NCBI RefSeq assembly: GCF_024699965.1
Contig: NZ_JAJOMZ010000004.1
Span: forward strand, 3,256,001 to 3,320,000
Direction of reading: 5' to 3'
Length of the DNA: 64,000 bases
From: Flavobacterium sp. J372
GTDB lineage: Bacteria; Bacteroidota; Bacteroidia; Flavobacteriales; Flavobacteriaceae
Part shown: piece after piece, positions 39,165 through 47,540 of the stretch
How the letters are laid out: each line of letters begins with the position of its first letter
Numbering within the stretch: position 1 is the first letter of the stretch
The notes under the pieces: model-generated
Database searches by the model: none
The model's input: only the letters and a program-made list of their open reading frames with translations
What the model was told of the DNA's origin: nothing
Position numbers and translations under genes: made by a program

Positions 39165-39723
39165 ATGAAAAAGTTAATTTTTACAGTTTTGGTTTTATGG
39201 CTGGTCACTTCAGGCTATGCACAGCGCATGCTTCCCGGCCAGATGGGATTGGAGGTGTCGGCTGGAACCTTCTCAGCAGACAGTCCTCACAAGAATTACT
39301 TTGTCGGAGTAGCCCTGGCAGCTATGACCAAGAGAGGCAATTACCAATTGTATGGAGCCGAGTATTCCCATCGCTATGCCTCCTATAAAGGCACAAATAT
39401 ACCCTTGGAAACGTTCTTAGGGGAAGCCGGGTATAGTTTCAGCCTTCTGGCAGACAGGAAAAAAGCTGTGGCATTCTACGCAGCTATAACCGGTGTCGGT
39501 GGTTATGAAACTATAAATCGCGGAAATGATATGTTATTTGATAGGGCTAAAATTCTGAACGATGAGGGCTTTGTCTATGGGGCCGGCGGGAGGTTGTCTT
39601 GTGAAGTTTATTTGTTCGACAGCATGGTATTGATACTGCAGGGTCGCGCCAGGATGTTATGGGGGGACTTCATTAGAACAATTTCGACCGTCCCTTGGCG
39701 CAGGATTACGATTTAATTTCTAA
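39165..39723 (+). pseudogene. traO: TraO conjugation protein, C-terminal frameshift
   Basis: Signal peptide (KKLIFTVLVLWLVTSGYAQR) followed by a beta-rich domain typical of TraO outer-membrane proteins (GQMGLEVSAGTFS, LYGAEYSHRYASYK, LGEAGYSFSLLADRKKAVAF). As read, the frame ends at 39716 with an unnatural tail. Removing one G from the G6 run at 39661-39666 gives ...LWGTSLEQFRPSLGAGLRFN and the stop at 39721-39723, ending in Phe as outer-membrane beta-barrels do. About 186 residues. Confidence 0.88.
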
Positions 39724-39734
39724 TATTTAAGCAG

Positions 39735-40169
39735 ATGAGAAACATTTTAAACACAGGTAAACAAATATTGGTACTCTTAATGGTAACAGCAGGATGTTTT
39801 TTAAATTCTTCCTGTGAAGAAGAGGAACTTAATATACAGGACAACTTCCCTTTTGGGGTTTCTGTTATGCCGGTTCCGGATGAGATTGCCGACGAACAGA
39901 CGGTAGAGTTACGGTTTACCATCCAGCCCACAGGAAATTACAGCAATACCCGTTATTTTATTCGCTATTTCCAGTTTGAAGGACAGGGCACTTTGCAGTA
40001 TTTTGACGATCCGCCCTACCTGCCGAATGACCTCTATGAATTGCCTGATTTGCAATTCAGGCTTTATTATACATCTGCATCTGTTGTGTCGCAGTCATTT
40101 GATGTATGGATATCCGATAATTTTGGAAATGAAAGGCAGGTCAGTTTTCAGTTTAATAGCAGCGATTAG
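39735..40169 (+). CDS. traQ: TraQ-like DUF3872 lipoprotein
   Basis: 144 residues. The N-terminus ILVLLMVTAGCFLNSSC has a lipoprotein-type signal. The mature part is beta-rich (VELRFTIQPTGNYSNTRYFI, VWISDNFGNERQVSFQF), matching DUF3872/TraQ at the end of Bacteroidetes tra operons. The primase gene traP, often between traO and traQ, is absent. A strong terminator follows at 40179-40210, so this is the last gene of the tra block. Confidence 0.82.
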   Translation: MRNILNTGKQILVLLMVTAGCFLNSSCEEEELNIQDNFPFGVSVMPVPDEIADEQTVELRFTIQPTGNYSNTRYFIRYFQFEGQGTLQYFDDPPYLPNDLYELPDLQFRLYYTSASVVSQSFDVWISDNFGNERQVSFQFNSSD

Positions 40170-40178
40170 GTTGAGCAT

Positions 40179-40210
40179 ATACCCCGAAATACTTTTCGGG
40201 GTATTTTGTT
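40179..40210 (+). terminator. Intrinsic terminator of the tra operon
   Basis: ATACCCCGAAA (40179-40189) pairs with TTTCGGGGTAT (40194-40204), followed by TTTTG. An 11-bp perfect stem. Confidence 0.85.
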
Positions 40211-40313
40211 TAATAACCTTTTCTTTAACAGAAACATTGGATAAAATCAAAGACGTCACTATGTTTGTGTAAAATATAGAAAACTCTTAAAGTGTTTTTG
40301 CTTTAAGTCTCGA

Positions 40314-40421
40314 CATTGAAAACTGGTAATTTTTAAAGACCGCGAGACAATAAGTAGGAACGCTCATGCCATTGGCGTGGGCGCTCGCTTATTCGTGGTC
40401 GGGCATACCAGTGCCTCAATG
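40314..40421 (+). ncRNA. Structured RNA candidate, copy 2
   Basis: Inverted homologue of the 3140-3254 element. Stems: CATTGA/TCAATG (40314-40319 with 40416-40421), ACTGGTA/TACCAGT (40322-40328 with 40406-40412), GACCGCGA with TCGTGGTC, ATAAGT with GCTTAT, and an apical CATGCC/GGCGTG. Compared with copy 1, the outer stem (GCATTGG/CCAATGC there) and the inner GC stem (CGCGCG/CGCGCG there) differ in sequence but keep pairing. A further perfect 6-bp hairpin GCCATA/TATGGC with T-rich loop follows at 40443-40460 and has a counterpart beside copy 1 (GCC...GGGC). It lies between the tra terminator and a response regulator gene. Confidence 0.55.
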
Positions 40422-40627
40422 CCGGTAAGTGTTGTGGCCTGCGCCATACTTTTTTATGGCATCCCATCTAATTAGTCCGAAGGGACAAGGCATCCTCCAA
40501 AACCCGGCATGGCATTTTGATTCGTACAGAGTCACAAACTTTCAACACTATTGAATGCTGTTGGCCGAACTACCTGTATAATCCTGAAGTCTGTTCATCC
40601 GGCACTATTCGCCAAATATGCAAGGAA

Positions 40628-41083
40628 ATGAAAAACGATAGCCCAATTATGATTGCCTTAATTGACGACCATGCCAAGCTTCGCAATGCTGTAGCAAATT
40701 ATCTTGAAAGCTTTAATTACACGGTTATTTTACAGGCAGCAGACGGAAAAGAAGGACTTGAAGCAATAGCGCTTCTGCCTGAGAAGCCAAAGCTATGTAT
40801 CGTGGACATCAATATGCCTGTAATGGATGGATTCGCCACTGCGCGGCAATTAACCCAGTCCTATCCCACGGTCAAAATATTGGCCTTCAGTGTACATGGT
40901 GATGAGGAGAATGTCGTAAAGATGGTGGCGGCAGGCGCAAAAGGATACCTTCAAAAGGGTTGTGATCCCGAGGAGATTAAGCGAGCGGCTGACCAATTAG
41001 TAGCAGGGAAATATTATTTTAGTGAAGCAGTTAAAGATGTGGCAATCAAATATTTATTTTCTGAAGGTAAGTTGTTGCAATAA
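40628..41083 (+). CDS. Single-domain response regulator (CheY-like receiver)
   Basis: 151 residues from the ATG at 40628; the same frame extends upstream to 40517 without a better start. It is a receiver domain: acidic pocket DD in IALIDDHAKL, phosphoacceptor Asp in KLCIVDINMPVMDGF, then conserved T/S (LAFSVHGDEE) and Lys (KGYLQKGCDPEEI). The receiver is of the NarL/LuxR type, but no HTH output domain follows; the C-terminus (SEAVKDVAIKYLFSEGKLLQ) ends where the LuxR domain would start. No histidine kinase is near. It is followed by sigma-4-like and alpha-CTD-like small proteins. Confidence 0.85.
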   Translation: MKNDSPIMIALIDDHAKLRNAVANYLESFNYTVILQAADGKEGLEAIALLPEKPKLCIVDINMPVMDGFATARQLTQSYPTVKILAFSVHGDEENVVKMVAAGAKGYLQKGCDPEEIKRAADQLVAGKYYFSEAVKDVAIKYLFSEGKLLQ

Positions 41084-41138
41084 TCCCTTCAGTTTTAAAC
41101 TATAGCCTAAAGATGTAAGTATAGTAACGCTATAAGCT

Positions 41139-41432
41139 CATGAAACAATTTGACGATCGTATTATCGACCGAACCAATAAATTTTACCTCGAAATGTCAA
41201 GAAAGGTTCTGACAGTTCGGGAGTATGAAATTATGCATAAGTTGTTGATCGAAAAAAGACGAGTAATGAGGTGTCTGAACTTTATGGGTTGACCAACGAG
41301 AGGATCAGGCAGATTTATCAAGATACTTTTAGAAAAGTAAAAAATGTGACCGGCGTACTTGATGATATTGACCATTACAAAAAAGTCCTTACGGAGCTGA
41401 AAAAAAGTGCAGCGAGGCTGAGGGTGGAATAA
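41139..41432 (+). pseudogene. Sigma-70 region 4-like small protein, frameshifted
   Basis: The ATG at 41139 opens MKQFDDRIIDRTNKFYLEMS and stops after 49 codons; adding one A to the A6 run at 41252-41257 gives ...LLIEKKTSNEVSELYGLTNE and a total of about 97 residues ending at 41432. The C-terminal half (VSELYGLTNERIRQIYQDTF then RKVKN) is a clear sigma region 4.2-type HTH (consensus vaelLGlTreRVRQIe..al.kLr). Regions 2 and 3 are lacking, so it cannot act as a normal sigma factor; it may bind -35 type DNA or modulate polymerase. Its stop overlaps the next ATG (TAATG), so it is translated with the alpha-CTD-like protein. Confidence 0.65.
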
Positions 41433-41692
41433 TGGGGAAACATGATAATGCCACTGTCCCGGATTTGGAAAAGCTACTGAACGAGTGCAATTTTCCCTTT
41501 AGCAAAAGAATGTACAGTTTTTTCGAGCTATTGGAGGTAAATACCATAGGTGAGCTGTCGGTTATAACATTAAAAGAATTTAACTGTCTCAGGGGGTTTA
41601 AGAGCCAGCTGAAAAAAGAGCTTATCGCATTTATAGAATTTGAGAATATTGAGAACCTGTTCGACGGATTCCAGGAATGGAAGGATAATTAA
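41432..41692 (+). CDS. RNA polymerase alpha C-terminal domain-like protein
   Basis: 86 residues. FSKRMYSFFELLEVNTIGEL followed by SVITLKEFNCLRGFKSQLKK matches the alpha-CTD pattern (LS.R..N.L...gi.tvgeL...te.dLl.irnfG.kSl.Ei), that is, two helix-hairpin-helix turns that bind UP elements. The residues around the HhH are partly changed. It is coupled to the sigma-4-like gene by a TAATG overlap. With the receiver protein upstream, this makes a small set of transcription-modifying proteins at the end of the tra region. The role is inferred only. Confidence 0.65.
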   Translation: MGKHDNATVPDLEKLLNECNFPFSKRMYSFFELLEVNTIGELSVITLKEFNCLRGFKSQLKKELIAFIEFENIENLFDGFQEWKDN

Positions 41693-41915
41693 TAGATGAC
41701 CATCAACCGTGCGACATTCTTTTGCTTCTCCTATGTTTGTATAATATAATCTAAGTGAAGAAGGGCGAGAGCAGATTTTGCTTTAAATAGCCTTATGGTA
41801 TATTCAAGAAAAGAGACTGCCTCCTCTTCTTTAACCTTTTAGAATCTGAACAGAATGTAAGGAACTCAATCATAATTATGGGTTGCGTAGCCAGTATATC
41901 TAGTCAGGAGAAAAG
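41693..41915. other. Intergenic region upstream of the IS110 transposase
   Basis: About 220 bases, no gene. In IS110/IS1111 elements a structured guide (bridge) RNA is encoded in the non-coding end upstream of the transposase, so this stretch is where it would be sought. The element boundary is not defined. Confidence 0.4.
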
Positions 41916-42990
41916 ATGAAAAAAGGTTATCACTTACCTAAACCAGATAAGATGAAGGTATTATTAAAGCAGACAGTAGGAATTGATGTTGCTCAAAAAG
42001 AATTAGTTGTATCGCTTGGTCGAATGGATGAGCAGATCAGCATAGAAGTTTATGCCTACAAAGTATTTCCCAATACTAAAAAGGTTTTTAAGCCTTGTAT
42101 CATGGGTAAATAAGCAGACGTCAACTGCGACAGAAGTGCGGTACATAATGGAAGCAACTGGAGTTTATCATGAATCCTTAGCCTATTATCTATGCAGTAC
42201 TCAAAAACAAATTAGTATCGTTTTACCTAACAAGATCAGTAATTATGCGAGAACACTTGACATAAAGACTATTACTGACAAGAGCGCTTCACAAGCCATA
42301 GCGAGATTTGGATTGGAAAGGCAGTTGGAAATATGGCAGCCTCCTTCAAAAATATTCAATGATTTAAGACAGCTTTGCCGGGAACGTGAGCAGCTAGTGC
42401 AGGAACGCACAATGTTGAAGAATCAACTTCATGCAGAACGTACTTCTGCAACAACAAGTGAAAAATCAGTAAAACGAACTAATAAAAGAATAGCTTTGAT
42501 TAATGCACAGGAAAAGGAGATACAGAAGGAAATTACTAAGCTTATCAATGGAGATAGAGTTTTAGTAGAAAAGATGAAGATAATATCTTCTATACCGGGA
42601 ATTGGAAATCTAACGGCTGTAACCATTATCGCGGAAACCAATGGATTTGAGTTAATAACGAATAAAAAACAACTGGTCAGTTATGCCGGATTAGATGTAA
42701 AAGAAAAGACATCTGGAACCTCAGTGAAATCCAAACCAAGAATATCCAAGCGGGGCAATCGGAATTTAAGGAAGGTAATGCACTTTCCTGCATTGGCTGC
42801 AATAAGAACTGATGAAAGGTTCAGATATATTTTCTTAAGATTAGTTTCAAGGCATGGTATTAAAATGAAGGCTATTGTTGCCATCCAAAGAAAATTACTG
42901 GAATTGACTTTTATCTTATGGAAGAATAATTCTTATTATAATCCAGGACACGAATATCAAATTATTCCGTTCCAGGAAGCAGCGGTATAA
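41916..42990 (+). mobile_element. IS110-family transposase, one frameshift
   Basis: Two frames (41916-42113 and 42052-42990) overlap and rejoin by removing one base around 42076-42090. The N-terminal DEDD RuvC-like domain shows VGIDVAQKELVVSLG (first Asp) and YIMEATGVYHE (Glu). The C-terminal Tnp domain has SIPGIGNLTAVTIIAE, SYAGLDVKEKTSGTSVKSK (with the conserved Ser) and SKRGNRNLRKVMHFPALAAI. The family moves by DEDD/Ser chemistry with RNA guidance. It sits between the alpha-CTD-like gene and the metal cassette. A perfect hairpin (42993-43022) follows the stop. Confidence 0.88.
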
Positions 42991-42992
42991 AA

Positions 42993-43022
42993 AAAGGGAA
43001 ACTATAAGTCATTTCCCTTTGT
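42993..43022 (+). terminator. Terminator-like hairpin after IS110 transposase
   Basis: AAAGGGAAA (42993-43001) pairs with TTTCCCTTT (43012-43020). The T run is short, and the structure may belong to the IS end. Confidence 0.5.
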
Positions 43023-43152
43023 AATCAATTTAAGAGGTTTAGTTTCTGGCTATGCCCTCTAACTCTTTATTTCTATTATTTAATTGATAGTAATTCTTTT
43101 TAAAGCATAAAAAAACCGTTTAAATTGCCATAAAAAATGCCTGTTTTGGTAC

Positions 43153-43359
43153 TCAACAGCATTTTTTATTTTCTTGAATTGGCGGGCACTTTACAGAACC
43201 GAAACTACAATAGACACAACAGTCACCTTCCAGAGGTTTTAACATTGTTTTGCACTTTTCGCATTCGTAAAAATATTGACAAGCATTTGTTGGCATTGTC
43301 TCCTCTTTTTTGTGACCACAGTTTGGACAAGTTATTATTGATTGTAACTTTATTTCCAT
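43153..43359 (-). CDS. GDCCVxC domain small metal-binding protein
   Basis: 68 residues with nine cysteines: TCPNCGHK near residues 10-17, CEKCK near 33-37, and GDCCVYC near 45-51, ending NKKCC. The GDCCVxC motif names a family found beside MerTP-like genes; in some relatives a Cys is replaced by selenocysteine, here all are Cys. It probably binds mercury or another soft metal in the cytoplasm. It starts directly at the merTP stop and is the last gene of the arsR-merTP operon. Confidence 0.8.
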   Translation of the reverse strand: MEIKLQSIITCPNCGHKKEETMPTNACQYFYECEKCKTMLKPLEGDCCVYCSFGSVKCPPIQENKKCC

Positions 43360-43961
43360 TATGATATAGTTTTACTTTTTAGTGATTTATAGCCTGTCGA
43401 ATTGATAGCTTTTTCGATTTCTTCTATACTTGTTTGTTTGATGTCAAACCTTACAATAGCGTTTCCTTTCTCATAAGAAACTACAACTTCGACAATTCCT
43501 TTTAGTTTGCTAATCTCTGTTTTAACGTGATGTTCGCAGCCTGAACAAGTCATTCCTTTAATTGTAAACTCAACTTTCTGAATTTTGGAAGTTTGGGTAA
43601 TAATTGCTTTACTTTCAGTCTTTGGAAAAAAGATGTGTGCATAAATTGGAAATGATAAAAGTAAAACCGCCATGACGGTAATAATTCCTAAAAATGATTT
43701 TGTCTGCATAAAATTTGGTTTTTCAGTTATTTCACAATTACAGTCAATTCTCTTTTGTGGTTTCAACTTTTGATACCATGCAAAACCAAGCACTAAAATT
43801 GTTAAACCGATAAAATATGGCCGGAAAGGTTCGAGCCAGGAAAAAGCTGAAGCAAGTCCGCTTGTTCCTGCGATGATAGCCAAAACGGGTGTAATGCAGC
43901 ACAATGAAGCTGCAATTGCTGTCAAAAGTCCGGTCCCGATTAGTTTCTTATCCGTTTTCAT
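43359..43961 (-). CDS. merTP: Mercuric transport fusion protein MerTP
   Basis: 200 residues. The N-terminal part is MerT-like, with membrane helices (LLTAIAASLCCITPVLAIIA containing the paired Cys, YFIGLTILVLGFAWY and a third near residue 100). The C-terminal 70 residues are a heavy-metal-associated domain (FTIKGMTCSGCEHHVKTEIS). The fusion combines membrane import with a metal-binding domain. It starts in an overlap with the ArsR-type regulator (43958-43961). No MerA reductase is seen, so the cargo may concern another metal or be incomplete. Confidence 0.88.
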   Translation of the reverse strand: MKTDKKLIGTGLLTAIAASLCCITPVLAIIAGTSGLASAFSWLEPFRPYFIGLTILVLGFAWYQKLKPQKRIDCNCEITEKPNFMQTKSFLGIITVMAVLLLSFPIYAHIFFPKTESKAIITQTSKIQKVEFTIKGMTCSGCEHHVKTEISKLKGIVEVVVSYEKGNAIVRFDIKQTSIEEIEKAINSTGYKSLKSKTIS

Positions 43962-44332
43962 ATTGCTTCTACAATTTTGTTATCGTCGAGTATTTTAAAA
44001 AATGGGTTCAGCATATTTTCATACTCTTTTGTCAATGAGTAAAAAATGGTTTGTGCCTCTCTTTCGGTTACAATGAGCTTTCGGTCTTTAAGTTTTCGCA
44101 AGTGCTGGGAAACTGCTGAAATTGTCATACCAAGAATATCACTTAAATCACAAACACAAAGTCGTTTTTCTTCATAAAGTAGAAACAAAATTCTCAGCCT
44201 TACATTATTCCCTGCCAATTCAAGTCCATTCGATAAATAGTCAAAGGAGTCATGGAGTTCTGAAACTCGATTTTTACAGCGATTGATTTGTTTAATGTCA
44301 GCCTGTTGTCTTATACACGAAATATTATCCAT
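43958..44332 (-). CDS. ArsR/SmtB-family metal-sensing repressor
   Basis: About 124 residues from MDNISCIRQQADIKQINRCK at 44332; an upstream start is in frame but less likely. The winged HTH is clear (CVCDLSDILGMTISAVSQHL then RKLKD), with the CVC motif in the first recognition region that is the metal-binding site of ArsR/CmtR-type sensors, plus extra N-terminal Cys. It would repress the operon until metal binds. Overlaps merTP by four bases (ATGA). Confidence 0.88.
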   Translation of the reverse strand: MDNISCIRQQADIKQINRCKNRVSELHDSFDYLSNGLELAGNNVRLRILFLLYEEKRLCVCDLSDILGMTISAVSQHLRKLKDRKLIVTEREAQTIFYSLTKEYENMLNPFFKILDDNKIVEAI

Positions 44333-44566
44333 AGTGCAAATATAGCTAACTTTATTATTTAAGCAAATTCTAAAATACAAATTAAAATATTTTTTTATAA
44401 TTTTTTGGATTGTAACACAGAATCTTTTCTTGGCCGCAATTGGAAGAAAAGAAGTCCGCTAAAATGCAGCATGGGATAATGAATATCCCACGAAACAAGA
44501 CCGCAACTTTTTTGATTAAAACCGCACGGTGGATTTGATCAAATAGGTTGCATTCATTGCATGAGC

Positions 44567-44603
44567 AAAAAGACTGTCCTGATCTTTCAGGGGCTGTCTT
44601 TTT
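44567..44603 (-). terminator. Terminator of the PRTRC operon
   Basis: AAAAAGACTGTCC pairs with GGGCTGTCTTTTT around a short loop (GATCTTTCA), with A/T runs on both sides. It lies 18 bases after the ThiF stop on the minus strand. Confidence 0.75.
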
Positions 44604-44620
44604 GCCGCCGGATTTTGCAA

Positions 44621-45427
44621 TCAGGCTATTTTTAAAGGGTTTGTGGTAAAATCCTTCAGGTTATGGAAAAAGCCCCTGTAGGGTGTCAACCCATTGCGGA
44701 ACATGCCCCACAGCAGGGAGCAACCCATCTGTACCAAGGACGAATTGATATATAAATCCTGTTTTGCGAGTGCCTCGGCTAAACTGCAACTTGGCGTATC
44801 ATCCGACTGTTCCGACGCTTTCAGCAAATCGCCAAATTCCTCTGTAACAAATGGCAGGCTTGCCACTGTCTCGTATTTCTCCGAATTGGGCTGACGTACA
44901 GCTCCTATTGTAGATAGTATTACCTGCCCTGTGTTCTGGCTGTTTCCGAAATCAAGCCAGTAAAGCGGGCGGTTTGAATAGGCATTGCCTTTGCTTGCCT
45001 TCTGAATTATTTCAGCAATAGTAAAACGGGCTTGTACGGTATCTACGCAGGAAATATAAATAGTTGCCCTTGCATGGTCAGGCAGCTTGTCAAAACTTGC
45101 TATTTCAAACTTGGATGTTTCCGCTTTCCAATTAGTACCTGCCCATCGGTTCGCACGGTTAATGATAGCTACGGATTTGTGTAATCCTACCTCACATTCT
45201 GCAAATCGTTGCCTTCCCAAATTGGCATGGGTTATCGTGTCATCATCCCATAATCTGACCAATAGACCTGCATGGCCCAATTCAATCAGGCTATGGTTCA
45301 TTTCCAGCAGTGCGATAATTACTTTTGAACCTGTGCCTCCCGCACCAATGACGTTTACCGTTACTGGATTAGTCGGGTTTAAAAGGCTGTTGTCCGTAAA
45401 ATGGACTTTCATTTTCTCAGTATTCAT
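44621..45427 (-). CDS. PRTRC system ThiF-family protein
   Basis: 268 residues. The N-terminal Rossmann motif VIGAGGTGSKVIIALLEM (about residues 25-42) and the LVRLWDDDTITHANLGRQRF block (about 61-80) match E1/ThiF-type adenylating enzymes. PRTRC means ParB-related, ThiF-related cassette, a gene set of plasmids and ICEs whose biochemical role is still unknown. It overlaps protein B by four bases, and is the last gene of this operon. Confidence 0.9.
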   Translation of the reverse strand: MNTEKMKVHFTDNSLLNPTNPVTVNVIGAGGTGSKVIIALLEMNHSLIELGHAGLLVRLWDDDTITHANLGRQRFAECEVGLHKSVAIINRANRWAGTNWKAETSKFEIASFDKLPDHARATIYISCVDTVQARFTIAEIIQKASKGNAYSNRPLYWLDFGNSQNTGQVILSTIGAVRQPNSEKYETVASLPFVTEEFGDLLKASEQSDDTPSCSLAEALAKQDLYINSSLVQMGCSLLWGMFRNGLTPYRGFFHNLKDFTTNPLKIA

Positions 45428-46140
45428 GGCAGTATATTTTTTATTGTCCTGTTGGTTTTTTTCAATACTTCATTGGGGAAGGCTTTCCCTGTGGCGATAA
45501 GTTCTTTCCATAGGCTTACACAATTCCCGATAACAGGATTGTGCTCATTTACTAAATGGCTGAAATAGCTGTTAAAAAAGTAGCTTTCCCAAGCAGATGT
45601 AAATTCATCAACTGAAGCGGAGTTTTTAATATTTATGTTTACCGTACCCATACAGACGTTGCCGCTTTCGTACACATTGAAAAAGGGTGCGTGGTATAAT
45701 GCTGTTTTCCCGTTCGGTCTTCGGTTCGTCGCAAGGGCGAAAAGCGTCAGGCTGTGTTTGTTGGCATACCAAAGCAAAGCGGGTACTTCCGCAGTACCAT
45801 TTGCCATATCAAGTTTATCTGCAAAAAACAACTTTGTTTTCCTTGACTTGGTAAACCACATTACCGCACCCTTATCGGTAGGATTGATATACAAAACATT
45901 GGTGGGTAATATTCCTTCGGACTTAAGGAAAGCCTTGCTTTTTTCCTTTTCGGTATTGAGCGCTTTTGCAAGTGCTTTTGCTTCCCTTTCCGTAAGCGGA
46001 TGGGCATTTATTGGATTACCGTTCCTGTCCATGTCAAAATGCTCAACATAGGTAGCCCTGTTGGTTCCTTTGGTTTGGTAGATGACCAATGCGGACACGG
46101 GATGGTAAAGCGTTCCGAAATTTTGCGTTATATCTTCCAT
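45424..46140 (-). CDS. PRTRC system protein B
   Basis: 238 residues. VSALVIYQTKGTNRATYVEH near the start and LALATNRRPNGKTALYHAPF then FNVYESGNVCMGTVNI in the second half match PRTRC protein B. Function unknown; conserved order B-ThiF with a 4-base overlap. Starts 11 bases after the F stop. Confidence 0.88.
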   Translation of the reverse strand: MEDITQNFGTLYHPVSALVIYQTKGTNRATYVEHFDMDRNGNPINAHPLTEREAKALAKALNTEKEKSKAFLKSEGILPTNVLYINPTDKGAVMWFTKSRKTKLFFADKLDMANGTAEVPALLWYANKHSLTLFALATNRRPNGKTALYHAPFFNVYESGNVCMGTVNINIKNSASVDEFTSAWESYFFNSYFSHLVNEHNPVIGNCVSLWKELIATGKAFPNEVLKKTNRTIKNILP

Positions 46141-46150
46141 GACAAATTAA

Positions 46151-47305
46151 TTAAAAGCTGTTCAGTATATAAATTAGTTCTTCAATAAGCGAAAACAGAC
46201 GGTTCTCAAAATCAAGCGTATCGCAGGTAACAGTTGCACCATCAAACCGTTTTTCTATCACAGGCTCTTGCATCTGCCCGTATTCCTGCAATTCATTATT
46301 CACGCTGTCAAAAAGCGTTTGGAACAATAATCCCTTAGCCTCAGCACAAAAGGAAACATACTTATCCATTGAAACGATGTTTTCAAAATCGTCTTCCTCT
46401 GCAACGGTATTAGGTTGCGCATTTCGGTAAAAGGCAATATCTGGGTACTGCTCGTAAAGGGCGAAGGCTTCGGATGCGAGCATAAAGCAATCATGTTCAA
46501 AGCTGTCTTCGCTTTTGAATTTATCCAAGCGTTCTTTAAACCTGCTTAAATTTTGATGGTTGAAAATTTTACGCTCCATAGTATCGCCAATCCATTGTGC
46601 TTGCGTAATCTCTTCCAAGTAAGTCGGTGTATCCTCGTTTTCATCATCACAGGTGACCCACTCCGTTACCATTTCATACATCCAAAACAGGTAACTGTTT
46701 TCCTGTCGGTAATAAGGTACATCGGCAATGTGGTACAGATAAGCGCATACCGATTGCAGGAGTTCGGTAACCTGTTTGCGTTTTGGGTTCTTGGATAATC
46801 GGTATAGCGGTAGGATAGGTATATAGTACAGGGTTGAACCTGTATTATAACGTTCCTCGCTTACAAAATAGGTTTTAGCGCTATCCTGTATAAGATGTAT
46901 CTGCTCCCAATCCCTGACACTATTGCGCAATTGCAGTTCAATATCATCCAATGCCAATGCAATATTATAAGGATAGCCGTATTGCCGTGATGGCATTGGC
47001 TCTATACCGTAGTGTTGCGCCAGTTGGGATAACGACTTATAAAAATCACATTCCATTTTTGCGGATTTCCTGTCAGCCTGTACAGCTTCTGCCTGTTGCA
47101 GTTTCGGCAGGAAGGCAGATTTTAGAAAACCATCGGTAGCATCGCTATCGGCACGGCTCTCAACCTGTCTTTTTGTATTTCGTTGGCATCCTTCGGCCTC
47201 TGCATCCAATCTGTAAACCCTCCTAATTGCTGGTGCAGTTGGATTTGCGTGGTTTGCTGACGGGCTTGGATAATGCCCGATATGATGTTGCGTTGCATAG
47301 TTCAT
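46151..47305 (-). CDS. PRTRC system protein F
   Basis: 384 residues, mostly helical with no catalytic motif that I can see. The position between proteins C and B and the blocks FYKSLSQLAQHYGIEPMPSR and WEQIHLIQDSAKTYFVSEER match PRTRC protein F. The C-terminus is acidic. Seventeen bases after C, eleven before B. Confidence 0.8.
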   Translation of the reverse strand: MNYATQHHIGHYPSPSANHANPTAPAIRRVYRLDAEAEGCQRNTKRQVESRADSDATDGFLKSAFLPKLQQAEAVQADRKSAKMECDFYKSLSQLAQHYGIEPMPSRQYGYPYNIALALDDIELQLRNSVRDWEQIHLIQDSAKTYFVSEERYNTGSTLYYIPILPLYRLSKNPKRKQVTELLQSVCAYLYHIADVPYYRQENSYLFWMYEMVTEWVTCDDENEDTPTYLEEITQAQWIGDTMERKIFNHQNLSRFKERLDKFKSEDSFEHDCFMLASEAFALYEQYPDIAFYRNAQPNTVAEEDDFENIVSMDKYVSFCAEAKGLLFQTLFDSVNNELQEYGQMQEPVIEKRFDGATVTCDTLDFENRLFSLIEELIYILNSF

Positions 47306-47321
47306 AGGATTAAATTGAAGG

Positions 47322-47540
47322 TTAACCTTTCGTTCCCATTACACTTTCAAAACGGTACTGTACCGTATCATCCTTGATCTGCGGTGCAGATACCTTTGCG
47401 GTCGTCAATATCGGATAGGTAGTGGCGTAAAAATTCATTACCGCTTCTACACTCCATTTTGGTTCAGGGTCGGATAGCCTGACTTCCTGCCCTTTATCAT
47501 TAAGTATAAATACTCGTTCTAATTGCGTGGCTAATAACAT
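47322..47540 (-). CDS. PRTRC system protein C
   Basis: 72 residues, a small beta-rich protein (VFILNDKGQEVRLSDPEPKW, AVMNFYATTYPILTTAKVS) typical of PRTRC protein C, which resembles small phage or ubiquitin-like folds. ThiF-type enzymes often act on such small partners. The start overlaps the E stop by 41 bases. Confidence 0.88.
   Translation of the reverse strand: MLLATQLERVFILNDKGQEVRLSDPEPKWSVEAVMNFYATTYPILTTAKVSAPQIKDDTVQYRFESVMGTKG

Noticed and set aside
41916..42113. The short first frame of the IS110 transposase as a separate gene
   Set aside because: It carries the first catalytic Asp of the DEDD domain and needs the next frame to complete the domain; it is half of one broken gene.
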